Positions 12,496-23,745 are shown, counted from the stretch's first letter. The stretch: 64,000 nt of DNA from Tetrapyrgos nigripes (GCA_013368315.1 JAACJM010000015.1:124001-188000); one strand, 5' to 3'. Numbers and translations: made by a program. The notes: generated by a model not told the origin, from the sequence alone.

Positions 12496-12732
12496 CTATT
12501 TCGCTACACTCTCCGGTTCACTAGGAATCTTCTTTTCCAGATAGTCAGAGATGTAGATGCCAGCTATTGCTACACCACACATTGCAAGCGAAAATCTGAG
12601 ACGGGTTGATGCAGGGAGAGCTAAAGTATGCGTCATTTATTCGAGACTGTTATACAAAGACATTGACAACATACCAGCCCAGGATTGAGCAAGAGTACGG
12701 TCGGTTGCTGGCTTTGAGGAGGGAGACGTCAT
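12496..12732 (-). CDS. Very small single-pass membrane protein (60 aa), unknown function
   Basis: Two exons (12732-12675 and 12620-12496) joined by a GT-AG intron of 54 nt give 60 residues in phase. The protein starts MTSPSSKPATDRTLAQSW, has a hydrophobic helix (FSLAMCGVAIAGIYISDYL) and ends in a charged tail (EKKIPSEPESVAK). The amphipathic start and single helix suit a small mitochondrial or ER membrane protein, but I do not recognise the family. Consensus splice sites, a good helix and a stop close behind it argue that it is real. It lies tail-to-tail with the mucin-like gene, 77 bp apart. Confidence 0.6.
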
Positions 12733-12934
12733 TGAGCGTGTGAATAATGGTCGTCTCGTCGTTCTGTTCCGTTAGTATGTAGTCTCCCCTAGGCAGACTC
12801 AAGCTAGCAGGCTAGCTTAATAATTTCCGTTAGTAATAATTGTATCCCGCACCTGGCACCACAATAGCTGTTGAACAGCAATAAATATCCTGTCTTGGAA
12901 TAGCTACCCCACTTTTTGCTTTACCCCATGACTG

Positions 12935-15485
12935 ATGCCCTTGCTTTCTCCTGTTGGTAGACCAACACTGGTAGTTCTGGGTCGGCCAGATTCTTTCAGC
13001 ACAATTGCAACGAGCTCTGGCTCGAGTTACACGGATACCGATTCTACTGTCACGGTCACTGGTCTTGGTGCTTCTTCAGGTCGTATCATCAAGGCATTAG
13101 GACAACTTACGCGTCACCAACTTGATCATATTCAGCTACAATTCGACAAGCATCGTTTGCATGCCATCCAAGAACTCTTTCCTCAGAACGATGAGAGCTC
13201 GCCAGATGGCAAGGACTACGACAAAGCCTATGATGATGTCATTGAATTTGCTATGTACGTGTCATTTCATTGTTACAGTCGCACTCATGTCTTTATGCGC
13301 AGTCCAGGCCTCACCTAGAGGATACATACAGTACCCCGATGCGACGAGAGGCTCTGCGCATTATTCTCGTCCAGATTGCAATTCGTCAAACAAACCAGTT
13401 CTTGCGACGGCTTTTTTACAGGGTTCTTCCTCGCAACCACCATATTGAACTGTACACGTTACTGAAAGAGCTCGTCTCCTGTCTCCCAGAATCATGGTAT
13501 GTGTCTGGAAGAACTTTTAAACAAACGTTGGCTAATTAAGGTCTCTATTGCATAGGCACCCCGGAGTAAGAGAGCAATACAACATATCCAAACACTACCT
13601 CAACGCCTGCAACGATTCTGAACGACACGCAGTTTTGCCTATCCTAGATTTTCTACTGCAATTAGCACAAATAAGCTCAATTGAAGGTCATATTTTACCC
13701 ATAGCGGTATCTGCCTCTAATCCATTACATGTGCTCTCCAAGCTACATCGGCATCCATTATCGCAGCTTCGAGATGATCATGACTCCACCACCCGTTGCG
13801 TCTCATTGTCATTGCTGACTGCAGAGTACTCGCCTACTTTGCGGAGGGGACTTTGGACGGTTGTTAGCTCCCATTTACAAGTGAAGAGGTACAAGCAAAT
13901 TGAGCAGGTTATAGCGGCACTTCCCAAGGAATGGGATACTACAACTCTTTCGGATGCAAGTATGGATATTCTAGGGTTTGTCTGGTGAGTACGTCCATTT
14001 TCAAAACTGCTAGTCATGGACACTCACCGCCCCATCATATATATATAGCGGGACCGACTCCTCTACAGTCCGATTCGGGTTGTCATGTACCATTCAATTT
14101 CTCAAATCCAACTTTCACCCAGCATGGGGAATTTTCGCGGAAGCGTTGACAATTATCCCGTACCCTGATCAAGTACACCTTTTTTCGAGTATAGCTCTCC
14201 ACCTTGGATCTAAGAACCTGTGAGTCCATCTGTGTCATTTCACACTCATTTTATTCACTGCAATCTGTCTATCTAAGATCGTCCCGTATGCGCCCATGGC
14301 CATCATCTTCCCGTCCTCGGCATTCCAGAGACACCACCGCATCCTCGGACACAACCGACGCCTTCATCGCTTTCTGTACCTACTCCGTCCACAGATATCC
14401 ATCCCTCAAACAACCCCTCATCCAATCCGGATTCTTACCATTTTACTTCTCCATCCTCCTTTCACATGTATACCCTCCAATCCATGCGGAAATTTTGAAC
14501 AATGTGACTCCAGAGGAGTATTATTCGATAGTTGAAGATGTGTTTGATGTGCTTTCGACGAGGAGAGAAGGAAATGCAACAGGCTCAGCCAAGTATACGT
14601 ATCAACTTGACCTGGGTAGAAGAGGGAAAAGTAGTGCGGATGTCATTGGGATATGGAAGAATGTACTGGAGGAGTTTGGGGTTTATCCTGAGGCGTATGA
14701 TTGGAGGACGTATCAACCTGTGGATGGAAGTCCGGGTAGAAAGGACGATGAACGGGAACAGGAACAGGTCTATCATCATCCGTGGTTACCTTACACCCGT
14801 GTCAAGGCTACACTTATCCCGGGTAGCGGGGATTCCGACGGCAACGACAAGTTTCACCTTCACATTACTGATACCGACACCAAGACCAAAACCAAGACCA
14901 AGACCCATGTAGCAAAGGGGTCAAGGGATACGCGTTATCAATATCATTATCAGAAGAAGGTGCAGGAATGGTATATCGAGAAGAGGAGAAAGGATGTGGA
15001 GTGTTTGGGACAGGGGATTGTGAGTGGTAGGAAGGATAAGGGTAAGGGTGAGGGTGTAGATAGAGATGGACTCGGGAACGATGATGATGACTCTATCGCA
15101 CCTACATCGAGTGGGATGATGAAGATTTGGAAGGATTATCCGAGGTGTCAGGATTGGGAGAAGGAGGTTAGTGTTTTTTTTTTTTTTTTTTTTTTTTGCT
15201 TTCTGTATTCTATATATTCTTATGCATCATCTTCACTTCACACAGAACCTCATCCAGGAATTTCTCCATGGCCTTTTCAAACATCCTTCTTCCCACTCTG
15301 CCGAGTTATTAGAGAAGTTTCTGACTACGGATTATATCGACAAGACACCACCGGCACATACACGTTCTCGTTCGGACATAGCTGCTACTAGTTCAAATGC
15401 GAAAGCCAAGAGTCAGACACCGCGACGGGCTCTCTCCCAGCAGGATGATTTTTTGGAAACTGCAAACCGGCTTGGGCTGTTATAG
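12935..15485 (+). CDS. Large protein of unknown function, predicted helical
   Basis: Multi-exon gene with an uninterrupted chain of in-phase exons from MPLLSPVGRP to a stop at 15485 (ETANRLGLL). The N-terminal half is Leu-rich with repeated amphipathic helices (LGQLTRHQLDHIQLQ, RIILVQIAIRQTNQFLRRLFYR, LPILDFLLQLAQ), suggesting an alpha-solenoid. The C-terminal third is charged and has a KTKTKTK low-complexity run near 14880 and an acidic stretch near 15065. The last intron (15167-15245) contains a run of 24 T. I recognise no catalytic motif. Internal boundaries near 13255, 13500, 13985 and 14160-14290 are approximate. Confidence 0.6.
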
Positions 15486-15731
15486 TCTCTTTTTTCTTTT
15501 TTTCTTACTCCTCTAAATTATTATTGGTTGGATACCCGCGTCTATAAGTTATTACGATTGTCGTGATTTTTAGGATAGTAGTTAGTTCTGGCTTAATGCT
15601 CGATACCTTACTTGTAACGCTTTGTATACTTTAGTACACAAGAGTTTTAGACTAATGGGATACTAAACTAATCATACATCGCTACCTTGTACGCGGCCTG
15701 AGGAGTACCGGTCCGAACACGAAACCACGGC

Positions 15732-15737
15732 CACGTG
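15732..15737. promoter_or_regulatory. CACGTG E-box upstream of ALG14
   Basis: Perfect CACGTG palindrome 28 bp before the ALG14 ATG. The same hexamer recurs in four other promoter gaps of this window. Binding by a bHLH factor (Cbf1/USF type) is inference. Confidence 0.35.
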
Positions 15738-15765
15738 AACATCTCTCCCCTTTCTCAAGGCGGTC

Positions 15766-16905
15766 ATGATGTTTCGGGCTCTGCTTCTCACTTTCATTCT
15801 CTTCCTTTTAATTTTCTGTACAAGACTCTGGATAGTCTTACCCGGACGAAGACAAAGACAAAGCAAAAATGCACCCTCTGCCTTCGCCTCTGCCTCTACC
15901 TCAAATACCAAACCCAAAAACCGCAAATGTAAATGCAAACTTGCCATCTTCCTAGGCTCGGGCAAGTACATACACACATATCTCAAAACGAGTATTGTTA
16001 TTGACATTGTTTTGTTGACTGGATAATCTGTTCTTGTATAATTCTCTTTCCATTTTACCACCTACCTACGCTTTACACTTGACACTTTACACTCCTACAC
16101 TTTACAGGCGGTCATACCAATGAAGCTCTTGCCCTTCTTTCGACTTTGGATTTCGAGAGATACTCTCCAAGGGTGTATATGATAAGTGAAGGAGACCATC
16201 TTAGTGCGAATAAAGCGATAGCTTTGGAGAATGCGAAATCTTCTTCCTCTGCCCCTTCCTCTTCTTCTTCGGTGGGTAACAAACATTCCATCTCTATTCG
16301 TGCCATGGTTATATATACTCATACCCATCCATTCCTCATACCTCGAAGTCATCCATAACCACATACACCATCCTCACCATCCCCCGTGCACGCCAAGTCC
16401 ACCAGTCCATCCTCACAACACCTCCTACGGCTCTTTTATCCTTATTCAAATGTATTTACTATGTCACCTTTGCACCACTATCCTCAACAACCTCGACGAA
16501 GAAGAAGAAGGAAGAGTCCAGTACCGTTTTTCGCAGACGCGTTGATACTAAACGGACCTGGGACTTGCTTCGTTTTGTGCGTTGCTGTTTATATTAATAA
16601 GGTATGTATCCCTGTATGCTTCCTTGCGTTTTACTAATACTTGTATTTCGTTCGTTCGTTTATGTATCTACATCCCACAAGATTCTCGGCCTCCCCGCTC
16701 CCAAGATGTTTTACATCGAATCCTTTGCACGAGTGCGTAAACTGTCGCTTTCAGGAAAGATGCTTCGGTATCTGGTTGATAGGCAAGTTATCAATTCAAC
16801 TCGTTGATCTCGCTGTTTCTGACATAAATTCACAGGTTTATTGTCCAATGGCCTCAACTCTTAGATGATGGTAAACGAGGAGAATATCACGGCTGGCTTG
16901 TATGA
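15766..16905 (+). CDS. ALG14: UDP-GlcNAc transferase subunit ALG14
   Basis: Six exons (15766-15961, 16108-16271, 16349-16462, 16515-16601, 16682-16782, 16836-16905) total 244 codons (243 residues) in phase. An N-terminal membrane anchor (ALLLTFILFLLIF) is followed by LAIFLGSGGHTNEAL, RYSPRVYMISEGD, IPRARQVHQS, the signature LNGPGTC, IESFARVRKLSLSGK, VQWPQL and the C-terminal YHGWLV. ALG14 anchors the catalytic ALG13 to the ER and together they add the second GlcNAc of the dolichol-linked N-glycan precursor. Introns 1 and 5 start with GCAAGT (GC-AG class). Both are forced by conserved residues: GSGGHT, and VDRFIVQW. Intron 3 (16463-16514) is 52 nt with a weak donor GTCACC; it is needed to avoid a frameshift and is the least certain junction. 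Confidence 0.9.
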
Positions 16906-17177
16906 CCTTTCAAGCTCATCTCAGACTCCAATCCAAGAGAAAAGAGAAAGGACATGATAAAATCATAGCATGGCATGTAATGAACGGTAATCTAATATAA
17001 ATACAGATTTCAATAAAGACTAGTAATGAACATGCACCTTTACGAGTGCTTTGCTTCCTTCTATAATGGTGATGCTATGTTGAATGTATGTGGGTATAAA
17101 AAGAGATAGAGATGCGTGAACGTGAACGTGAAATGACATGACGAGGCGTTGCGTGAAAGAAAAAAAGAAACAAAACA

Positions 17178-19001
17178 CTAATGCGACCTCGTCACTAAAA
17201 TATCCGGCGTAGGTGAAGGTGATACCGAGTCTCTCGGTATCATCATCGCTTCTACTTCATCAAGCTCTTCATCTTCCCTCTCATCGTACGACTTGCGTCT
17301 TCTCCTTTCATCCCCTTCAAGACCTATCAAGACCGTCGTAGGCTCCAACAAACTCTTATCAGGATCATACTCCCCCTCTCCCTCAGATCCTCTCCAATCC
17401 CTTACCTCCTCCGCACTCAACACCTTTTTCCAATTCCCCCCATTCCCAACCTTGTCCACAAAATCCTTCGGTTTCATCTCCAAAGCTCTCTGTCCCGTCT
17501 CAATTAAATCATTCATCCGTAGTCTTAAACGTCTATACGTTTCATCATCTGCATCGTTTAGATAATCGTGATAGCCTATTCGGTTGTTCGCTTTGTCGAG
17601 GTATGTGTCTGGGTTTTCGGGGTCTGAGTCTTCTTCGGGGTCTGCATCTGGGTCGGAGACGAGGTCGTCGTCTAAAGCGAGACCGAGACCAGTGGGGGAG
17701 GTGGGTTTATCTTTGGACGTAACGGCTCGGTAGGTTCTTGGGGGTAATATCAGCCTCGATTCTCTCAACTTTCGACGAAGTTCGCGGATTTCTTTGGCTT
17801 GACGGTGTTTGGTGGCTTCGAGAGAAGAGTTGATGGCGAGGAGAGAACGGTTGGTTATTTCGAGGTCGGCGATCTGATGAGTTGAACTGGGATTAGAGGG
17901 TATGTGGACTTTTTGTGAGAGAGAAAGGCACCTTTCTATTAGATTTAGCCTCGTCTACGACCTTTCTTTCTTCACTGGTCGCCTTGGTATCAGCAGGAGT
18001 ATGGACAGAGGGAGTATCATCAACGTCGTTGAAGAGTAACAGAGTGTCCAATGTTCCTCTCAAATCCGGTACTCCATTGACGATCACATCATTATTATGT
18101 TTGAGTGAACTGGTGGTGCTGGTACTCTGACTCGCGGATTGCGAAACGGAAGAATGAGAGACGGAAGAGCGAGAGGAAAAGGAAACAGCAGAGACGGGAG
18201 GTGAATGAGGCGGAAGGGGTATAGAAGCGGGATCCACTTTGGGTGTGTACCGGTAGCTGTTGACATGTATTGTATCATCGAGGTCATGAGTTGCGGGTGA
18301 TGAGAATGGTTGATAAGTAAACCGCTGGGCCGGTGGTGAAGGGGAGGAACGAGCGATGTTGGTGGAACGGAGGATGGGGGCGGAGGTTGCGGAGGATATT
18401 GATGGGGCGCGAACGCGGTGAGACGGAGAGAGGACGGAAGGACTGGAGGGATAGAGGGATGCGACGTCTACGGAGGCGTGTTTGGCAGCTCTGGACACCT
18501 TTGCTTTGATGCGTGGAGCTGCTCCGGTGTCTGAAAGGGTGTCGATGTCGGAAGAGGCGAAGATAGAGTCTGCTCTTGGAGGCGAATACGAGTCGGGATG
18601 CAACGAGACACTGCCAAATCTGGGTCTAGAGTTGGAGCCGAGGATGGGAGTAGTTGGAGTGGACTGGGCAGTCTGTGGACGGAGACTGGTTGATTTGACC
18701 GCTCGAATACGAGGTGGCTGAGTGCTGCTGCTATTCGAAGGCTGCAGCTTGGGCAGTTTGGAAGGCGACGATGGTCTGACTGGAGTACTCTTTGGTGGCT
18801 TACGCAGGGTGCTGGGAGTCGCACTGCTGTTGACCTTTGCCTTTGGACGGATGACGGCTGGAGACGAGGACGACACATAGGACTTTAGTGGAGACGGTGG
18901 ACGAACCGAGTCGTTGTATGCCAGCTTGGAAGTGACCTGGCCCTTGTTTAGCTTTTGCTCTGCAGCAGTCCGAAGACACCCACCTTTCGTCTTGCATCCA
19001 T
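17178..19001 (-). CDS. Ser/Pro-rich protein with a short coiled coil, unknown function
   Basis: Three exons (19001-18984, 18936-17932, 17873-17178) sum to 573 codons. The start MDARRK is the only in-frame ATG available: the long open frame of exon 2 has no internal Met and begins with non-AUG codons, and a 47-nt intron with a good branch point (GCTAAAC) joins it to this ATG. Residues ~10-340 are disordered, very rich in Ser and Pro, with many SP/SPR motifs that look like kinase sites. A coiled coil at the exon 2/3 junction (DLEITNRSLLAINSSLEATK) leads to a basic patch (IRELRRKLRE). The C-terminal half is acidic. No known domain is recognised. The ATG is only 49 bp beyond the RIB5 stop on the same strand. 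Confidence 0.65.
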
Positions 19002-19050
19002 CGCTGTCTTCCAACAACAAATTTACCGGCACTTTTACGGCATTAAACTA

Positions 19051-19955
19051 CTACATTCCCTCTTTAGTACCTCTACTAATCACTTCCGTAACCACCTTTT
19101 CAACAAGCTTCCTCAGTCCTTCCCCTCCACTCCCTCCAAGCGCCGCAGTCACACTCTTCTCAACATACTTTCCGACCATATCCACCTCAATATTTACTCT
19201 ACTCCCAATCTCCTTTCTCCCCAGTGTTATTTTCTCCTGCGTATGCTGTATCAACATAATCCCAAACCTCTTCTTTGTGTCATCCACAAACGTCACAGTC
19301 AATGACGCCCCGTCAATCGTCACGTAGCCCTTCTCGACCAGGTACCGGAGCAGCGTATCTTCTCCAAACTCGAATGTCAGTCGGACCGAGTCTCCGTCTG
19401 GATCCCTCTCGACTATCGTTGCAGTGCCATCGACATGACCCTGTGTAATAAAAGTCAACAGCAGGAATGGAATGGAACGGAACGGAATAGCCATACCTGC
19501 ACAAAGTGCCCGCCAAACCTAACATGGGCTCCCATCGCTCGTTCTAGATTCACCTGGTCTCCCGTCTTTCGATCGCCTGGAACGATTGCTCGGTCAATGG
19601 TCTCATCGCCTGTAATTTACCTTACCCAGATCACTCCTCTCAAGTGTCTCATTAGCCAGCCAGACTTTAAACCACCCTCCGTTCTCTTTCGCATCGAATT
19701 CTGTTACAGTCAAGCTATGTCCCAGTGTCAGCCGTCCATCTACCCAGCCATCCACACACTCACCAACATCCATTGACAGCAATAGAATCCCCAATCTTAC
19801 AGTCTCCCAATATCTCTCCAGACTTTCCTATCACTAACGTACATCCATTGGAATCTTTATCGATTTGAGTGACTGTTCCTAGATGTTCGATCTGCAGTAA
19901 TGTTGGTAGCTAGACGCATAGAAAGAATATGGAAGCCAACCAGACCGGTGAACAT
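19051..19955 (-). CDS. RIB5: Riboflavin synthase (alpha subunit type)
   Basis: Begins MFTGLIEHLG, the invariant N terminus of riboflavin synthase; exon 1 codes for only five residues (19955-19941). Two lumazine-binding repeats follow. The first has DSIAVNGCCLTVTEF, split by an intron, then LERAMGAHVRFGGHFVQGHVDG. The second has DGASLTVTF and the C-terminal coiled region. The enzyme dismutates two 6,7-dimethyl-8-ribityllumazine molecules to riboflavin. All motifs are present. It shares a 111-bp divergent promoter with APC8. Confidence 0.93.
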
Positions 19956-20066
19956 CGCTGCAGTTAAAGAGTTGTCTCGGAGGTTTCGGGATGACGATGT
20001 GCTTACTGTTCGTGTTCGGGCCGGTACTGCTCATTCATCCCATTGATCACGTGAACGCGTCTGACA
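19956..20066. promoter_or_regulatory. Bidirectional promoter RIB5 / APC8
   Basis: 111 bp between divergent start codons. It contains CACGTG at 20048-20053 and the MCB-like palindrome ACGCGT at 20055-20060, both within 20 bp of the APC8 ATG. That position is unusually close to the start, so the sites may lie in the 5' UTR. Confidence 0.5.
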
Positions 20067-22602
20067 ATGACGACCTCGGTGGACGCGACCACAGCAGCCC
20101 AAATCCGCCAAGCAGTGACAGAATGCACCGAACGAGGTCTCATCGCTGCAGCAAACTGGACTTCCGAACTTCTTCTTGCCATTCCACAATCAAAACGAAA
20201 TAATTTCTCTACAATTCCAGAATTGGATTTGAGCTTGGACCTCAGCTCAAACTCGACATTCTCAACTTCCACCCCTGCTCGTAATGGAAAGTCGCCACAC
20301 CCAGCCATGTCTTTTGATGACGAGTTATCGGTGTCGCTGACCCCAGTAGCCCTATCCGCAAAACTCACCCAACTAGGCGAATCTGCGTTTAGTTTCGCTG
20401 GCCCTCTCCAACTTCACCTATCCGACCCTGTAGAACAAGACCCCGGAGAACAAGATGCTCTCTCTGCGGCGCGCGTTTGTATAGAGTCGAAGGAGTTTTT
20501 GAGGGTTAAAACTATCCTGTCTGGTTATCAGGGTGCGAAAGCCAGGTTTTTGTTCATATATAGTCAGCTTTTGGTACGTCGTTGTTTATTCGCTGCCTTT
20601 GTCCATGCTAATATCTTGGCTGAAAAGGGCTTGGATCCTACTTCTAGTTTGGACTGGCAGAAATATGCGAGTGAGTGGGATGTGTCGTGATGAAGAACCG
20701 CTCATCCTTTTGCTTCCTTCAAGGCTCCTACAAGGTCAACTCGTCATCAGAGCAATCCGCTTTGTTGGAGCTTCTGAGCTTTGTCACTAATGAGACAGAG
20801 CCGTTCCTTCTCTATCTGTAAGCCAGACTCATAACGCTGTTGCATTGCGACTATTCTAATCATCCACAGCAAGGCCGTCATACTAGCAAGATTATCACGA
20901 CGTGAAGAATGCATCGAAGCTTGCATAAGGTCTATTATGGGCTTTGAGTGGAATTGGGCCACTTGGTCACTTTTATCAAGTTGTATAGGGGATAATGAAG
21001 AGGTGAGTGAGTTGTTCGATGTTCTGACATTGACTCTAATTTACATCGTCTTGCAGCTCCCTGCCTTACTCCCTCTATTACCATTACCACCCAATCATCC
21101 CTTGGTCCTGATGCTCCACCTGAAGACAATGATCGACTTGAATAATCCCACCGATAACGAGCTTGAGCTATGCGACAGATTGTTGGCTTCCAATTGTTTT
21201 CCGAGAAGTTTGTGGATCATGGAACTTCGTGCTTGTCTTCTTCATAATTTACGTGGTGCGTGTCTTGTCTGCCACCGGTGGCCTCGAAGAAACACGTTTT
21301 TTAAATTTATTTACAAACAGATCACACTCAATCCTGCAATCAATTCACCAAACTCATGCAGTTAGATCCTTACAAAATCGACAAGATTGATACATATGCA
21401 GATGCCTTGTTTTTGACGGACCAACGAACGAAGCTTACTAGAATGGCTCTGGATTACCTTGCTATTGACAAGGATAGGCCAGAGGTTTGTTATCTTATTG
21501 GTGAGTACTGGAACTTTCTCTACTCGCGTAGTTGTCAGTCCATACCTACTCACTCATTTACTTTACCTTCTGCTTACAGGAAACCACTACGCCATGAAAG
21601 CAGACCACGCCTCTGCAATCAAGTTTTTCAAACGGACGACACAGCTAGATCCAACTCATACACAAGCCTGGACGTTGTTGGGACATGAATATGTCGAGAC
21701 GAAGAATTCTCATGCGGCGATTGAAGCTTATAGACGGTCGGTTGGTGCGTTCTCGATTAAACTTCTCATTGTCATCGTCATAGTAAAAGAATTCCACTCA
21801 TATCCTCCGTTCCTGCCTCCTTGTCGTTTTCGCAGACATCAACCGCAAAGACCATCGAGCCTGGTATGGACTTGGGCAAGCGTATGAACTGTTGAATATG
21901 CATCAATATGCGTTGCATTATTTCCATTATTGTACTGCGTTGAAGTGAGTCACTCACTCACTCTTGCCTTGCGATGGATCTAATCATTAATGCCCCGTAC
22001 CTACCAAACGATAGACCCTATGATCTCAGACTTTGGCAAGCTCTCGGGTCATGCTACGAAGAGATGAAATAGTGAGTTCTTAGTCCACTTCGTCGTCGTC
22101 TTTCTTCTTTCTTCTTTCTTTTTGTCTTTTGACGCTGATATAATGCTTCTCTTGCCATGATAACAGTCTACGAGAAGCCATCGAATGCTACAAACGTGCT
22201 CTCATCCCCGCGTGCCCAGATGAGATATTTTTGAATCAGGCTTTAGCTAGGATATATCGTAATTTGGGAGAGCAATCTGAAGCTGTTGCCTATCATCGGA
22301 GGATAGTAGAAGTTTGTCAAGCTGAAGGTGAGTCCTTTTGAGTTTTTCTCTAGGCAACGGCAGCTTTGTGTGCGAAGAAGATATGGACTGACCAGCTGAA
22401 ATTTTTTAATTTTCCAGTCCGGCATATTGCAGAATACGCGAAATCTAGTCTAGAAGTAGCAGATTATGAACTACGTTCCCCTAATGGGAACCTTCAGATT
22501 GCTCGTGAACTGTTGCAACAAGTCGCGGAGAGTAATGTTGAGGAGGTCGTTAGAGCCGCGGAGATGTTGAAGGAAGTTGATAAGGCTATTCGTGCAAGGT
22601 AA
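20067..22602 (+). CDS. CDC23: Anaphase-promoting complex subunit APC8/CDC23
   Basis: A multi-exon gene encoding the APC8 N-terminal domain ([24 protein letters not shown]) and a C-terminal array of TPR repeats. The repeats include [68 protein letters not shown] and [12 protein letters not shown]. These match the CDC23 pattern closely. APC8 is a scaffold and coactivator-binding subunit of the APC/C ubiquitin ligase, acting in the nucleus at the metaphase-anaphase transition. The stop at 22600 resembles a splice donor (AGGTAAGC) but no acceptor at a sensible distance follows, so it is taken as the end. Internal exon borders near 20690, 21010, 21260, 21500 and 21750 are approximate. Confidence 0.9.
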
Positions 22603-22734
22603 GCGGTTCCGTTGTAGATTGTTAGAGTTGCGTATATGGGAAGAGATGTATTATTATGACATGCGTTTTGGAAACGTCGCAGACAGTTCGGTTCAGTTCT
22701 GATTTGCAAGAATAAAAGGTGCCATTATAGTACA

Positions 22735-22826
22735 CGAGCTGTGAACCCGTGCCTTCGGCACGATGACTCGCTATCGCTCGCACCTGCCTACAGCACAGAT
22801 TCACAGCTCGCCGGGGCTGCGCCCCT
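22735..22826. repeat. Inverted repeat with nested GC hairpins
   Basis: CGAGCTGTGAA at 22735-22745 is a perfect inverted match to 22801-22811. A perfect hairpin GTGCCTTCGGCAC (22749-22761) lies inside and another, GGGGCTGCGCCCC (22814-22826), just outside. This pattern suits a terminus of a non-autonomous transposable element. Its family is unknown. Confidence 0.55.
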
Positions 22827-22917
22827 GGACCCCGCTCAGACTACTGCAGCGAATCAGAATGAACATTTATGTAAAAATTTATCTGAATGAAAGTGAATGG
22901 TAGAGAACCAGGATGAG

Positions 22918-22933
22918 TGCACAGTACTGTGCA
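22918..22933. repeat. Perfect 16-bp palindrome
   Basis: TGCACAGTACTGTGCA reads the same on both strands. A related GTGCACAATTTTG occurs at about 23031. It sits among GAGCGAAC direct repeats and may be part of a transposon end. Confidence 0.5.
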
Positions 22934-23129
22934 ACCCATTCAATAGAAGTGAACGAGAGCGAACGAGAGCGAATATACTCGAAATCTTCCAAAAAATACT
23001 CGCTCTGACTCAGTTTGACTCAGTGAGCGGTGCACAATTTTGTAACGAGAGCGAATAGAGGCGAGTCAGACTGAGCGTCTTTTGGACATTCGCTGGGGTT
23101 CGCTCTGGGCCCATTGACTTTTCACTGGG

Positions 23130-23260
23130 TTTGAGGTTTGATACTTTGATGCACTTATATACTCAGCTAGTGCCTCGTATTTGAGGGTTAATATTTAATG
23201 TACTTATACTTGCCTGGTGCCTCATATTCAGGGTCCAATATTTGATGTATTTCTATACTA
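23130..23260. repeat. Degenerate tandem repeat, about 2.6 units of 46-51 bp
   Basis: Units start near 23132, 23183 and 23230. Each carries a TTGAGGGTT-like start, an ATATTTGATGTACTTATA-like middle and, in the first two, TGCCTCRTATT. Divergence between units indicates age. Confidence 0.55.
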
Positions 23261-23339
23261 CCTTTTGTTTCTACTATGTACTTATTAACTGCACCTTATA
23301 TACATTGATTGTTACTGAGAAAAGAAGAGATAAGTATGG

Positions 23340-23745
23340 TCAAAATCAGGCCTGTTCTACATGCTGTCTTTCCTCATGCTCAGCCATCTCTTATCTTTCC
23401 TGTTCCTCTAACTGTGCTCTGAGATGGGCAGCTTGCTCTCTCTGTTGCTCCTGTGCTCTGTGTTGTATCTCAGCCTGTCTTTCCTCATACTCAGCCTGTT
23501 CCTGTCTTCTCCACTCCTCTACTGCATGATCATGTGCTGCAGTGTGATTCTGGAGCTGAATCTGAGCTGCAGTAAGAAAGTCAGGTTGAGGAGGAGGGTC
23601 TCTGTATGCTGTGTGTGTCCAGGAATAGGATATGGTGCCTGAGGAAATAGATTATGGATACCTGGAGAGGGTGGAGAGGGAGAGGGAGGAGAAGGAGTGT
23701 GGCAATGAAAAGTGCGGCGATTATGTTGATCTGGAGAGGTCATCT
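23340..23745 (-). pseudogene. Broken Glu/Arg/Gln-rich coiled-coil ORF, probable transposon remnant
   Basis: Read on the minus strand, one frame runs from a Pro-rich part (DPPPQPDFL) into a strong coiled coil (VEEWRRQEQAEYEERQAE, then AQLEEQER) and hits an in-frame stop. It continues in the same heptad style (EMAEHEERQH). There is no credible start and the upstream Pro-rich part lies in a different frame. The heptads and the Pro-rich lead resemble the non-catalytic part of a transposon-encoded protein, but I cannot name the element. Confidence 0.4.

Noticed and set aside
14204..15391. 395-codon ORF as a separate gene
   Set aside because: It reads through introns and joins the preceding exons of the 12935-15485 gene; its end runs into the poly-T intron.
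16400..16545. ALG14 as a frameshifted pseudogene
   Set aside because: A 52-nt intron restores the frame and every conserved ALG14 block is present in one phase-consistent model.
17932..19032. Start of the Ser-rich gene at 19032
   Set aside because: That codon is GTG. A spliced ATG at 19001 with a consensus 47-nt intron gives a better start.
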